Of a stretch of DNA of 56,011 bases, positions 1-7,804 are shown piece by piece. The DNA comes from Gammaproteobacteria bacterium HGW-Gammaproteobacteria-1 (GTDB lineage Bacteria > Pseudomonadota > Gammaproteobacteria > Thiohalomonadales > Thiohalomonadaceae): the NCBI GenBank assembly GCA_002840095.1, contig PGZL01000014.1, forward strand, positions 1 to 56,011, given 5' to 3'. The notes beneath the pieces are model-generated. The model had not been told where the DNA came from. It worked only from the letters and a program-made list of their open reading frames with translations, and searched no databases. A program made the translations under genes and the position numbers. Positions within the stretch are counted from its first letter, which is position 1, and each line of letters begins with the position of its first letter.

Positions 1-68
1 CAGGATGGGTACGGCGTCCGACCTTCCTCTCGGGCGAACCCAAGTACAACAATTGCTCGGTTACAATA

Positions 69-149
69 CAAGGATGGGTAGAGCGCAGCGAAACCCATCG
101 CGATTGCGTCATCGACATGATGGGTTTCGCTGCGCTCTACCCATCCTAC
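69..149. repeat. Inverted pair of REP-like hairpins (BIME-type)
   Basis: Two head-to-head copies of one palindromic unit. The left copy has stem GATGGGT (73-79) and ACCCATC (93-99) around a 13-nt loop AGAGCGCAGCGAA. The right copy (119-145) is its reverse complement. On the minus strand the right copy is preceded by GTAG (149-146), the tetranucleotide that heads REP elements mobilised by RAYT (TnpA-REP) enzymes; the left copy has CAAG there. A further GATGGGT at 4-10 may be a decayed or truncated third copy. The pair lies just downstream of the 2OG oxygenase gene. A second pair with the same loop core is at 43191-43258. No RAYT gene is in the window. Confidence 0.75.
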
Positions 150-161
150 GAAATGCAATCT

Positions 162-803
162 TTAGCGGGTGCGGAAAAATCCCGTCAAACTCATGCGCTC
201 CCGCGTCGCGGGCAGCACCTCGTGCCAGCGGCCTTCGGTGATGAATACAGCCAAGGTGCCGGCGCACGGCAGCACGTCCACCCAGGGGCCGTTGCCGGCC
301 TCGTCCAGGTACAGGCGCAGCTGGCCGCCGTCCTCTTCCTTCCAGTCGTCGTTCAGGTAGAACACCGCGGTAAATGAACGCTCTTCGCTGCCGCGAAAAC
401 GATCCAGGTGTTTCTGGTAGAACTTGCCCGGCGGGTAGACGGCGAAGAAGGCCTCGAAATCGAACAGGCCGAGATACAGGTTGCGGTTCAGCGCCTGGCG
501 CAGCCCTTCCATGGTGGCGAAGTAGTGCCGCTGCTGCGGCGTGTCCGGCACGCCGGGATCGAGCCAGTGCACGTGGTCGCTGCGCACCTCGGGGCGGATC
601 TTCAGTTCCGCGCCGCGGCCCACGCCGGCGTGGCGGAAGTCGCCGCCGCGCCAGCGGATGTCGCATTCGGCGCGCAGCATGGCGGTGTCTTCAGCGCTGA
701 GAAAATCAGGCTGCACCGACCAGCCCTGGCGGGTGACATCGGCCAGAATGCGCTCGAAGCGCCGGTCGAGCGCGGCATCGTCCAGCAGGATGTCGGTGAC
801 CAT
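162..803 (-). CDS. 2OG-Fe(II) oxygenase (prolyl 4-hydroxylase-like)
   Basis: A 213-residue soluble protein of the SM-20/PHD-like 2-oxoglutarate and Fe(II)-dependent dioxygenase family, which hydroxylates protein or small-molecule substrates with O2 and 2-oxoglutarate. The double-stranded beta-helix core is recognisable: metal ligands H132-x-D134 in a YQKHLDRF context and H194 in GRWHEV, followed by R203 in the RMSLTGFF strand that would hold the 2-oxoglutarate carboxylate. An upstream reading frame runs through the symporter in another frame; the ATG at 803 lies two bases after the symporter stop and gives a full-length domain. The 2-nt spacing predicts co-transcription with the symporter. 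The substrate cannot be read from the sequence. Family assignment is firm, role unknown. Confidence 0.85.
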   Translation of the reverse strand: MVTDILLDDAALDRRFERILADVTRQGWSVQPDFLSAEDTAMLRAECDIRWRGGDFRHAGVGRGAELKIRPEVRSDHVHWLDPGVPDTPQQRHYFATMEGLRQALNRNLYLGLFDFEAFFAVYPPGKFYQKHLDRFRGSEERSFTAVFYLNDDWKEEDGGQLRLYLDEAGNGPWVDVLPCAGTLAVFITEGRWHEVLPATRERMSLTGFFRTR

Positions 804-805
804 GA

Positions 806-2236
806 TCAGGCCTCCGCCGCGACGGCGCGGCCGTACTGTTGCGGCAGCAGCGAGCCGAGCACCATGCCGACGGCGGCGCAGAGCAGGCCGACCAGCTGCG
901 GCGGCCACATGCTGTCGCCTTCGGGCAGGTAGATTTCCATCAGCAGCCAGGAACCGATGCCGAGCACGATGGCTCCCATGGCGCCCTGGGTGGTGGCGCG
1001 CTTCCAGTAGATGCCGGCCAGCAGCGGCACGAAGGCCGACACCAGGGTGACCTTGTAGGCATTCTCCACCATGCGGTGGATGGTATCGCCGGTGCTCAGG
1101 GCATAGACCGTGACCAGCACGGCGAAGCACACCACCACGATGCGCGTCATGCGCAGGAAGTGGCGATCGTCCATGGAGGGCAGCAGGTTCTTGATCACGT
1201 TTTCGGCGATGGTGGCCGACGGCGCCAGCAGGGTGCCGCTGGCGGTACTCATGATCACCGACAGCAGGGCGCCGTAGAAAATCACCTGGGCGTACAGCGG
1301 CAGGTGCTGGTAGATGAGGCTGGGCAGGATCTGTTCGGGGTCTTCCTCGATCAGCCGCGCCACCATCTCCGGATCGATGAGCGTGGCGGAGTAGGCGAGG
1401 AACAGCGGCACGGCGGCGAACAGCAGGTAGGCCACGCCGCCGGCGATGGTGCCGTGCACGGCGCCGTTCTCGGTACGCGCCGAGTTGACGCGCTGGAACA
1501 CGTCCTGCTGCGGGATGGAGCCGAAGCCCATGGTGATCCAGGCGGCGATGAAGGCCAGCAGTTCCGGCGCGCTGAAGGCGGGCCAGAATTCGAATTTGTT
1601 GCTGGCTGCTGCGTGCTCCACCACGGTGGCCACGCCGCCGGCCTGGTCGGCCACCATCCAGGTGATGACGAGCAGGCCGACGACGATGATCACCATCTGC
1701 ACCGCGGTGGTGACGGCCACCGACCACATGCCGCCGAACAGGGTGTAGAACAGCACCACGGTGGCGCCGATGACCATACCCGCCTCGCGCGAGACGTAGC
1801 CTTCGGTGAGTACGTTGAACACCACGCCGAGGGCGGTGATCTGCGCCGCCACCCAGCCCAGGTAGGACAGGGCGATGCAGATGGAGGTGATCATTTCCAC
1901 CGGGCGGTCGTAACGGCGGCGGTAGAAGTCGCCGATGGTGAGCAGGCCCATGCGGTACAGCGGGCGGGCGAAGAACAGGCCGAACAGGATCAGGCACAGT
2001 GCGGCGCCGAAGGGATCGGATACCAGGCCGCCGAGGCCGTCGGTGAGAAAGGTGGCGGAGATGCCGAGCACGGTCTCGGCGCCGAACCAGGTGGCGAAGA
2101 CCATGGCGAACACCACGAAGACGGGCAGGTGGCGGCCGGCGACGAAGTAGTCGCGCGAGTTGTGCACGCGCGTCGCGGCGTACAGGCCGAGGCCGATGGA
2201 AACGACCAGATAGGCGATCACGAACCAGAGCAGCAT
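806..2236 (-). CDS. Sodium:solute symporter (SSS family)
   Basis: A 476-residue polytopic inner-membrane protein of the sodium/solute symporter family (LeuT fold; proline, pantothenate and sugar symporters). About 13 hydrophobic segments can be picked out. Family signatures include the early AGRHLPVF-FATWFGAETVLG stretch in TM2, the GGLGGLVSDPFGA region and the SVIMSTASGTLLAPSA segment in the second half that resembles the Na+-binding TM8 region. Substrate specificity is not evident; it resembles uncharacterised SSS members rather than PutP itself. It is first in a two-gene unit with the downstream 2OG oxygenase (gap 2 nt). The ATG at 2236 follows a weak Shine-Dalgarno. Confidence 0.88.
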   Translation of the reverse strand: MLLWFVIAYLVVSIGLGLYAATRVHNSRDYFVAGRHLPVFVVFAMVFATWFGAETVLGISATFLTDGLGGLVSDPFGAALCLILFGLFFARPLYRMGLLTIGDFYRRRYDRPVEMITSICIALSYLGWVAAQITALGVVFNVLTEGYVSREAGMVIGATVVLFYTLFGGMWSVAVTTAVQMVIIVVGLLVITWMVADQAGGVATVVEHAAASNKFEFWPAFSAPELLAFIAAWITMGFGSIPQQDVFQRVNSARTENGAVHGTIAGGVAYLLFAAVPLFLAYSATLIDPEMVARLIEEDPEQILPSLIYQHLPLYAQVIFYGALLSVIMSTASGTLLAPSATIAENVIKNLLPSMDDRHFLRMTRIVVVCFAVLVTVYALSTGDTIHRMVENAYKVTLVSAFVPLLAGIYWKRATTQGAMGAIVLGIGSWLLMEIYLPEGDSMWPPQLVGLLCAAVGMVLGSLLPQQYGRAVAAEA

Positions 2237-2289
2237 AGGTGCCTCATGCGCAGCTTGTTACGGGACGGGCAGCGGCCCGGAAAGTGCGA

Positions 2290-2319
2290 AAAATAGCGCG
2301 CGCAGGCCGTGCTAGGCAA
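2290..2319 (-). promoter_or_regulatory. Possible sigma-70 promoter for the symporter gene
   Basis: On the minus strand TTGCCT (2319-2314) and TATTTT (2295-2290) are separated by 18 nt, about 55 nt upstream of the symporter ATG. The hexamers are only moderate matches, so this is a suggestion. Confidence 0.3.
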
Positions 2320-2370
2320 CAGAAAAAACAGGGACTCTTTACCTCGCCCGAGCTGCACCATCGAGGTGCG

Positions 2371-4266
2371 TTACCAGCCCCCGCCGCCGCCGCCGCCGCC
2401 CCCGCCGCCGGACGAGCCGCCGCCACCGCCGCCGGAGCTGGAACCGGGCGCGCTGGAAGAAGAGGAAATGGCGCTGCTCATGGCGCTGCCGAGGCTGCCG
2501 GCAAAGGCGCCCAGGTCGCGACCACTGAAGTGGCTGCCGTGGTACCAGGACGGGCTGTACTCGTGCCGCTCGGCGCTGAGGCGGGCGAAGACCGCGGCAA
2601 AGCGTTCGGCCCAGCGCTGTTCCACGTCCAGCGCCATGGCGTAGGGCAGCAGGCGCTCGAACAGCTGCGGAGTTTTTTCCGGCGGATGTTTGAGTTGCAG
2701 CTCGTCCTTCTCCGCCACGTCCAGATAGAGGTGCAGGCCCTCGATCCGGTCCAGCAGCTTGCGGCCGGCCAGGGTGGGTGCCTTTAGCAGATGGTAGAAG
2801 ACGAGGTTGAGGGCGATGACGCCCAGCAGTATCGCGACCATGCTCAGGGAGGTGAAATGCAGCAGCGCCCAGATGCCGAAGCCCTCGCCGGCCATGAAGG
2901 GGAGGGCGAAGGCGGTGACGGCGATGGCGCTGACGTAGCTGCCGCCGCTGAAGGCATGGCGCCAGGCCGTCAGGGCACCCTTGGCCAGCACCACCACACC
3001 GATGCTCCAGCCGCTCAGCCACACCAACATGAACACGCCGGCAAAGGCATCTTCGCCCTGCGGCAATTGCAGCGCTGCAACAACCAGGGTGGCGAGGGAC
3101 AACAGAATGCCGGGGATCAGCCAGGCGCTGTTGGTGATGAAATACATCTTCTCGTAGTTGCGCTGCAGGGCGTCCTTGTGGGCATCGATGGCGACCTTGA
3201 TGCGGTGGTGATTGTCCTGCTTGAAGGTGATGCTGTCGGAGGAGGCGAACAGGTGCTTGAGCAGGGCCTGCTCACCCGGCGCCAGGTCGGTGGCCGGGGC
3301 CTTTTCGCGCTGGGCGGTGTAATGGCCGTTCAGGTAGTCGATGCGCAGCAGTCCCTTCACGGCGAGACCGACCAGCGCGGCGGCGAAGGCCTTGTGGTCG
3401 TAGCCCATGCGGCGGATGAAGCGCAGTGAGGCGGGGGAGAACTTCGCCGGCGGCTCGTACTGCGGGATGATGACGCCGGCGGCAGGGTCGCGGCCGACGC
3501 GGTGCCACACCATCAGGTAATAGAAGATCAGCAGCAGCAGGCCGCCGCCGGCCACCAGCAGTTCGCGGTTGTCGTCGAGCAGGTAGCGGACCTGCTCCTG
3601 CTGCGTCGGTTCCTGCACGTGGCCCTTGGGCCAGCCCACCACGATGGTCAGCCCCTCGCCGGCGCCCAGCGGGCGGGTGGTCTCGAACCAGGCCATGGCC
3701 TGCTCCGGCTGGGCGGCACGGTACTGCTGTCCCCTGCTGCCGGCCGGGCCGGTGTAGGCCTCCAGGGCGAGGGCGCTGCTGCCCAGCGAGGGCGGCAACT
3801 GCACCGTCGCCCCGGCGTGGTCGATGGGGAAGCCCCAGCCGTTGCCGGTGACGTTCCAGTACAGCTCGTCGTGTTCGGCAAAGAAGCCGAGTTGGCGGCT
3901 GGTGCGGTAGCTCAGGGTGTAGGTGTATTCACCGGTGCGCAGCAGGCGCTCGGCATTGCCTACATAGAGCCGAACACCGTTGCTGCGGCGTTCCGTGTGG
4001 TAGTCCTCGCGGCGGCCGTCACGCAGCACCTCTATCACATCGAAGGCCACCCGGTAGCGGTTGCCGAGATGGTCGCGGTAGTCGGTGGGAAAATCGCGGT
4101 AGATGCCGCGGCGGATCTGCTGTCCTTCGGCGCGCACGCGCAGGGTCTCGGTCACCAGCATGCCGCCGTCGCTGTAGACGATGATGGCGCTGTGAAAGTC
4201 GAGGATGCGTTCGTCGGCGTGAACGCCGGCAGCGATGAGCAGCAACAGCAGTAACCAGTGACGCAT
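2371..4266 (-). CDS. DUF2207 (YciQ-like) membrane protein with Gly-rich tail
   Basis: A 631-residue protein of the DUF2207 family. A signal peptide (about residues 1-17, ending VHA) is followed by the typical extracytoplasmic domain that begins with an ERILDFHSAI-type strand and carries the RGIYRDFPTDY motif. A TM segment lies near residues 235-255, then a cytoplasmic stretch, a cluster of TM segments around 380-490 and a soluble domain. The protein ends in a low-complexity Ser/Gly tail of about 30 residues with a run of 11 glycines. DUF2207 proteins are commonly paired with LemA. The start codon here overlaps the LemA stop as TGATG, indicating translational coupling. Molecular function is unknown; a role in the cell envelope is likely from topology. 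The ATG at 4266 gives a good signal peptide. Confidence 0.85.
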   Translation of the reverse strand: MRHWLLLLLLIAAGVHADERILDFHSAIIVYSDGGMLVTETLRVRAEGQQIRRGIYRDFPTDYRDHLGNRYRVAFDVIEVLRDGRREDYHTERRSNGVRLYVGNAERLLRTGEYTYTLSYRTSRQLGFFAEHDELYWNVTGNGWGFPIDHAGATVQLPPSLGSSALALEAYTGPAGSRGQQYRAAQPEQAMAWFETTRPLGAGEGLTIVVGWPKGHVQEPTQQEQVRYLLDDNRELLVAGGGLLLLIFYYLMVWHRVGRDPAAGVIIPQYEPPAKFSPASLRFIRRMGYDHKAFAAALVGLAVKGLLRIDYLNGHYTAQREKAPATDLAPGEQALLKHLFASSDSITFKQDNHHRIKVAIDAHKDALQRNYEKMYFITNSAWLIPGILLSLATLVVAALQLPQGEDAFAGVFMLVWLSGWSIGVVVLAKGALTAWRHAFSGGSYVSAIAVTAFALPFMAGEGFGIWALLHFTSLSMVAILLGVIALNLVFYHLLKAPTLAGRKLLDRIEGLHLYLDVAEKDELQLKHPPEKTPQLFERLLPYAMALDVEQRWAERFAAVFARLSAERHEYSPSWYHGSHFSGRDLGAFAGSLGSAMSSAISSSSSAPGSSSGGGGGGSSGGGGGGGGGGGW

Positions 4267-4820
4267 CAGCGTAGCTCCGGGACGTGGCGTTCCGCGTCGG
4301 ACTCCAGCGCGAAATATTCGTGGCGGGTGTAGCGGAACAGGCGGGCCAGCAGCAGATCGGGAAAGGAATCGATACGGGTGTTGAGGTTGCGCACTGCGCC
4401 GTTGTAGTAGCGGCGGGCGTATTGAATGTGGTTTTCCACCTCGGTGATGTCGCGTTGCAGGGCGAGGAAGTTCTGGCTGGCCTTCAGTTCCGGATACTGT
4501 TCCGCCACCGCAAGCAATTGGCGCATGCCGGCGCCGAGCGCCATCTCCAGGCGTCCTTTCTCGGCCAGCGCGCTGGTGTGCTCGCTCTGCGTGCGCAGTT
4601 CGACGACGGCGCTAAGGGTGGCCTGTTCATAGGCGGCGTATTGCCGTACCGCATCGACCAGTTTGGGCAGCAGGTCGTGGCGCCGCTTGAGCTGGACGGA
4701 AATGTCCGACCAGGCGGCGAGGACGCGGTTGCGATCGCGCACCAGGGCGTTGTAGATGAACACGCCGCCCAGGAATAGGACGGCGAACAGGGTGGTGAGC
4801 AGGAGACCGATTATTTCCAT
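4266..4820 (-). CDS. LemA family protein
   Basis: A 184-residue LemA-family protein. One N-terminal TM helix (residues about 3-22, IGLLLTTLFAVLFLGGVFIYNALV) precedes a long helical-bundle domain. Typical LemA features are NRVLAAWSDISVQLKRRHDLLPKLV near residue 30, the ENHIQYARRYYNGAVRNLN block in the C-terminal half, and the IDSFPDLLLAR segment after it. The topology is N-out with a soluble bundle. Family function is unclear. It is the first gene of a LemA-DUF2207 pair (1-nt overlap), the usual arrangement. The ATG at 4820 is chosen because it begins the TM segment; the longer open frame upstream runs antisense of nothing useful and overlaps folD in another frame. Confidence 0.88.
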   Translation of the reverse strand: MEIIGLLLTTLFAVLFLGGVFIYNALVRDRNRVLAAWSDISVQLKRRHDLLPKLVDAVRQYAAYEQATLSAVVELRTQSEHTSALAEKGRLEMALGAGMRQLLAVAEQYPELKASQNFLALQRDITEVENHIQYARRYYNGAVRNLNTRIDSFPDLLLARLFRYTRHEYFALESDAERHVPELR

Positions 4821-4867
4821 GGCGGCGGGTTCGTTGGCTGGGTCCCGCCGATGATGCCAAACAACGG

Positions 4868-5722
4868 TTAGCGATGCAGCTGATCGGCGGCGTCGAGGGT
4901 GTTCTGCAGCAGCAGGGCGCGGGTCATGGGGCCGACGCCGCCGGGCACCGGGGTGATCCAGCCGGCGCGCTCGCTGGCGGCCTCGAACTCCACGTCGCCG
5001 ATGAGCTTGCCTTCGGCGGTGCGGTTGATGCCCACGTCGATGACGATGGCGCCGGGCTTGATCCAGTCGCCCTTCACCAGGCCGGGCTTGCCCACCGCCA
5101 CCACCACGATGTCGGCCTGGCGCACCAATTCCGCGCTGTTGCGGGTGAAGCGGTGGCAGGTGGTTACGGTGCAGCCCGCCAGCAGCAATTCCAGGCCCAT
5201 GGGACGGCCGACGATGTTGGACGCGCCCACCACCACGGCATGCATGCCCCTGATCGGCTGGCCCAGGCTTTCCAGCAGCACCATCACGCCGCGCGGCGTG
5301 CAGGGACGCAGCACCGGCATGCGCAGGGCCAGGCGGCCGATGTTGTAGGGATGAAAGCCGTCCACGTCCTTGTCTGGATGGATGCGCTCGATCACTTCCT
5401 CGGCGTCGATGTGCGCCGGCAGCGGCAGCTGCACCAGGATGCCGTCGATGGCCGCATCGCCGTTCAGTTCGTCGATGAGGGCGAGCAGCTTCTCCTGCGT
5501 GGTGTCGCTGGGCAGATCGTAGGCGCGGGAGTCGAAGCCCACCTCGATGCAGTCCTTGCGCTTGTGCGCCACGTAGACTTCGGAGGCCGGGTCGTTGCCC
5601 ACCAGGATCACGGCGAGACCGGGTGCGCGCAGGCCGCGGGCAATGCGTTCGTCGACGCGTCGCTTGACCTGCTGGCGGAGTCGGGATGCGATGGCCTTGC
5701 CGTCGATGATCTGCGCGCTCAT
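4868..5722 (-). CDS. folD: Bifunctional methylenetetrahydrofolate dehydrogenase/cyclohydrolase FolD
   Basis: A 284-residue cytoplasmic enzyme that interconverts 5,10-methylene-THF, 5,10-methenyl-THF and 10-formyl-THF using NADP(H). Visible family features are Y50 and K54 in the [10 protein letters not shown] motif (catalytic lysine), the GILVQLPLP strand, the [11 protein letters not shown] signature, the Rossmann motif [13 protein letters not shown] and the C-terminal [16 protein letters not shown] block. The length matches E. coli FolD (288). An in-frame ATG 33 nt upstream exists, but the ATG at 5722 matches the family N-terminus ([12 protein letters not shown]) and has AAGG five bases before it. 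It stands alone, divergent from the tRNA-Pro/Arg/His cluster. Confidence 0.97.
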   Translation of the reverse strand: MSAQIIDGKAIASRLRQQVKRRVDERIARGLRAPGLAVILVGNDPASEVYVAHKRKDCIEVGFDSRAYDLPSDTTQEKLLALIDELNGDAAIDGILVQLPLPAHIDAEEVIERIHPDKDVDGFHPYNIGRLALRMPVLRPCTPRGVMVLLESLGQPIRGMHAVVVGASNIVGRPMGLELLLAGCTVTTCHRFTRNSAELVRQADIVVVAVGKPGLVKGDWIKPGAIVIDVGINRTAEGKLIGDVEFEAASERAGWITPVPGGVGPMTRALLLQNTLDAADQLHR

Positions 5723-5863
5723 AACCTTGCCGTTGCCTGGGAGGGGAAGCGGCATATGTTCTCACGCCGGGTGTGGTTTCGCCAAGGTTGGCGCCGCGCG
5801 GAAGGCGGGTTTTCCGCTATAATGCAGCGCGTTTCGACGAACGCGCCGCGCCGCGGCAGGACG

Positions 5864-5892
5864 TTGACTCGCCAGCGGCCGGCGCGTATTAT
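5864..5892 (+). promoter_or_regulatory. Sigma-70 promoter of the tRNA-Pro-Arg-His unit
   Basis: TTGACT (5864-5869) and TATTAT (5887-5892) with the optimal 17-nt spacer, followed by a GC-rich discriminator typical of stringently controlled stable RNA promoters. The predicted start is about 40 nt before tRNA-Pro. Confidence 0.75.
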
Positions 5893-5938
5893 CGCCCGCT
5901 TCGCGCGTCCCGGAACGGTGGGCGCCGGCTCCTGAACT

Positions 5939-6015
5939 CGGGGTATAGCGCAGTCCGGTAGCGCGCCTGCTTTGGGAGCAGGATGTCGGGGGTTCAAATC
6001 CCTCTACCCCGACCA
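5939..6015 (+). tRNA. tRNA-Pro (anticodon TGG)
   Basis: A 77-nt cloverleaf with acceptor CGGGGTA/TACCCCG, anticodon stem CCTGC/GCAGG around loop TTTGGGA (anticodon TGG), T-arm with GGTTCAAAT, and encoded CCA at 6013-6015. First gene of a three-tRNA unit. Confidence 0.97.
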
Positions 6016-6065
6016 ACTCGATATATGGACCGTTTTTCGATAGGATACGCGGACTCGGCCATCCG

Positions 6066-6142
6066 GCGCCCGTAGCTCATCCGGATAGAGCATCGGCCTT
6101 CTAAGCCGAGGGTAGCAGGTTCGAGTCCTGCCGGGCGCGCCA
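6066..6142 (+). tRNA. tRNA-Arg (anticodon TCT)
   Basis: A 77-nt cloverleaf with acceptor GCGCCCG/CGGGCGC, anticodon stem TCGGC/GCCGA and loop CTTCTAA (anticodon TCT, reads AGA/AGG), T-arm GGTTCGAGT, and encoded CCA at 6140-6142. It lies 50 nt after tRNA-Pro in the same unit. Confidence 0.97.
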
Positions 6143-6183
6143 ATCCCGGCGGCCCTTCGTGGCCAAGATTTGCAGTTTCAATG

Positions 6184-6259
6184 GTGGGCGTAGCTCAGTT
6201 GGTAGAGTCCCGGATTGTGATTCCGGCTGTCGTGGGTTCGAGTCCCATCGTCCACCCCA
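6184..6259 (+). tRNA. tRNA-His (anticodon GTG)
   Basis: A cloverleaf with acceptor GTGGGCG/CGTCCAC (one G-T pair), anticodon stem CCGGA/TCCGG with loop TTGTGAT (anticodon GTG), T-arm GGTTCGAGT and encoded CCA. G6183 can serve as the G-1 that marks tRNA-His, facing discriminator C6256. Last gene of the unit. Confidence 0.97.
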
Positions 6260-6270
6260 AACACCGCAAC

Positions 6271-6300
6271 AAAAAAGCCCGCCTTGCGCGGGCTTTTTTG
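6271..6300. terminator. Bidirectional intrinsic terminator
   Basis: GCCCGC (6277-6282) pairs with GCGGGC (6288-6293) around a 5-nt loop, with an A-run before and a T-run after. It can end the tRNA unit from the left and the five-gene operon that converges from the right. Confidence 0.92.
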
Positions 6301-6317
6301 TGCCTGCGATTCCGCGC

Positions 6318-7004
6318 TCAGGCCAGCAGGTTCACGCTGCCGACGACGATGAGCAGCACCGCGCTGAGACGCTGTACGCCATGACGCCAGTGGCGCAGCT
6401 GTTCGCGCAGGCGGCTGCCCAGGTAGGCCACGCCGACGCCGAACACCAGGGCCGGCAGTGCGATGGCGCCGAGCCCGAAGGACAGCCCGAGGGCCAGGCC
6501 GTGGCCGGCGCTGGCGGTGGTGGCGGCGGAGAACAGCACCGTGCCCAGGGGGGCGCAGGGGGTCAGCGCCATGCCGGCCCCCATCAGGAACAGGCCGCCG
6601 GGCATCAGCGTCTGCGGTGCGTCGGGACGGGCCATGTGTCGCAGCGGCTGTTGTGCCGGTGCCGGTGCGGCGCAGCTCCTGCCGGAGCGCTGGCGCAGCA
6701 GCAGGGCGAGGCCGACCATGATGGCGGCACAGCCCAGGACCCAGCGTACCGAAGAGGCGCCGGCGCCGTTGCCGATGTACTGGCCGGCGAAGCCCGCCAG
6801 CAGGCCGAGCCCCGCATAGCTGGACAGGCGGCCCAGGGAGAAGGGCAGCACGGTGCGCCAGGACTGGCGGATGCCGCCCTCGCTGGCCAGGAACACCGGA
6901 CCCAGATAGGGCAGGCAGCTGATGGTGCAGGCGCTGAAGCCGAACACCAGGCCCAGGGCCATGGCCAGCGGCAGGGTGACCAGGGTCTGTTCGATGGGCT
7001 CCAT
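6318..7004 (-). CDS. UreH/DsbD-like (TauE/SafE-annotated) membrane protein
   Basis: A 228-residue protein with six or seven hydrophobic segments, of the UreH/DsbD transmembrane-domain group often labelled sulfite exporter TauE/SafE family. The DsbD/CcdA character shows in C26-x3-C30-L-P in the first helix and the TPCAPLGT motif in the second half, with a GGIRQSWRTVLPFSLGR loop typical of the family. Relatives sit beside cbb3 oxidase maturation genes and are thought to act in metal (copper, nickel) or thiol redox traffic. It is the last gene of a five-gene operon, 2 nt after the activase stop. Whether it moves electrons like CcdA or a metal ion is open. Confidence 0.8.
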   Translation of the reverse strand: MEPIEQTLVTLPLAMALGLVFGFSACTISCLPYLGPVFLASEGGIRQSWRTVLPFSLGRLSSYAGLGLLAGFAGQYIGNGAGASSVRWVLGCAAIMVGLALLLRQRSGRSCAAPAPAQQPLRHMARPDAPQTLMPGGLFLMGAGMALTPCAPLGTVLFSAATTASAGHGLALGLSFGLGAIALPALVFGVGVAYLGSRLREQLRHWRHGVQRLSAVLLIVVGSVNLLA

Positions 7005-7006
7005 CG

Positions 7007-7804
7007 CTACTCGTCCAGATACTGGCTGCGCGCCAGTACCGCCGCGCCGTAGGCGGTGGTGGTCTGCGGTTGCTCCGGGATCACCAGTTCACGGCCCAGC
7101 TCGTCCTGTAATGCCGCCACCAGCCCCTTGTTGAGCGCCGGGCCGCCGTCGAAATAGACGCGGTCCTCGATGCCGACGCGCTTGGCCAGGCGCACGGTGC
7201 GGCGCGCAATGGAATAGTGGATGCCGGCGACGATCTCCTCCTTGCCGTGCCCCTTGGCCAACAGGCCGATGATCTCCGACTCGGCGAACACCGCGCAGGT
7301 GCTGTTGATGGTGAGCGGCGCGCCGCTGCCGCCGAAGTGGTAGTCGCCCAGCTGCTCCAGATCGATCTCAAGGTTGCGCGCCGCCACGTCGAGGAAGCGG
7401 CCGGTACCGGCGGCGCATTTGTCGTTCATCGCGAAATTGCTGACGTTGCCGTTGGCGTCGATCTGGATCGCCTTGGAGTCCTGGCCGCCGATGTTGATGA
7501 TGGTACGCACGCCGCCGAAGGCGCGGCCCGCCTCGCAGGCGCCGATGGCGTTGGCGGTGATCTCGCTGATGGAGTCGTCCGCCTCCTTGAACAGCTTGCG
7601 GCCGTAGCCGGTGGCGGTGATGAACTTCACCGCCTCGCGGACGATGCCGTGCTGGGCCAGCAGCGCCTCGAAGGTTTCCATGGCATTTTTGTGGAACGAA
7701 CTGCCGGTGGGGGCGATGCGCGTGCCGACCAGTTTGCCGTCCTCGTCGACCACGGCGGCCTTGATGGCGGTGGAGCCGATGTCGATGCCGGCGAAATAAC
7801 TCAT
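7007..7804 (-). CDS. BadF/HgdC-type ATP-dependent activase (iron-sulfur reductase)
   Basis: A 265-residue ASKHA-fold protein of the BadF/BadG/BcrA/BcrD family. Known members form homodimers with one [4Fe-4S] cluster held between subunits and couple ATP hydrolysis to delivery of a very low-potential electron. Visible motifs: phosphate-1 GIDIGSTAIKAAVV at residues 6-19, GGQDSK at 106-111, cluster cysteines C130 (NDKCAAGTGRF) and C170 (NSTCAVFAES), and adenosine-binding VYFDGGPALNKG near 225. Its ATG overlaps the stop of the HgdB-type gene as ATGA, so the two are co-translated. Single-subunit pairs like this one match both archerase/dehydratase systems and the double-cubane protein reductase (DCCP-R) system; no HgdA-type second dehydratase subunit is nearby, which favours the latter. 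Confidence 0.88.
   Translation of the reverse strand: MSYFAGIDIGSTAIKAAVVDEDGKLVGTRIAPTGSSFHKNAMETFEALLAQHGIVREAVKFITATGYGRKLFKEADDSISEITANAIGACEAGRAFGGVRTIINIGGQDSKAIQIDANGNVSNFAMNDKCAAGTGRFLDVAARNLEIDLEQLGDYHFGGSGAPLTINSTCAVFAESEIIGLLAKGHGKEEIVAGIHYSIARRTVRLAKRVGIEDRVYFDGGPALNKGLVAALQDELGRELVIPEQPQTTTAYGAAVLARSQYLDE

Noticed and set aside
162-1997. A 611-codon minus-strand frame spanning the 2OG oxygenase and the symporter
   Set aside because: Only its last 213 codons resemble a protein. The upstream part is the out-of-frame shadow of the symporter gene.
4266-5765. A 499-codon minus-strand frame joining LemA and folD
   Set aside because: LemA begins at the ATG at 4820; the upstream part is folD read in the wrong frame.
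5818-5823. Perfect TATAAT as a promoter for the tRNA unit
   Set aside because: No -35 lies at a workable distance (TTGGCG at 5788 would need a 24-nt spacer), while TTGACT-N17-TATTAT at 5864-5892 is far better.
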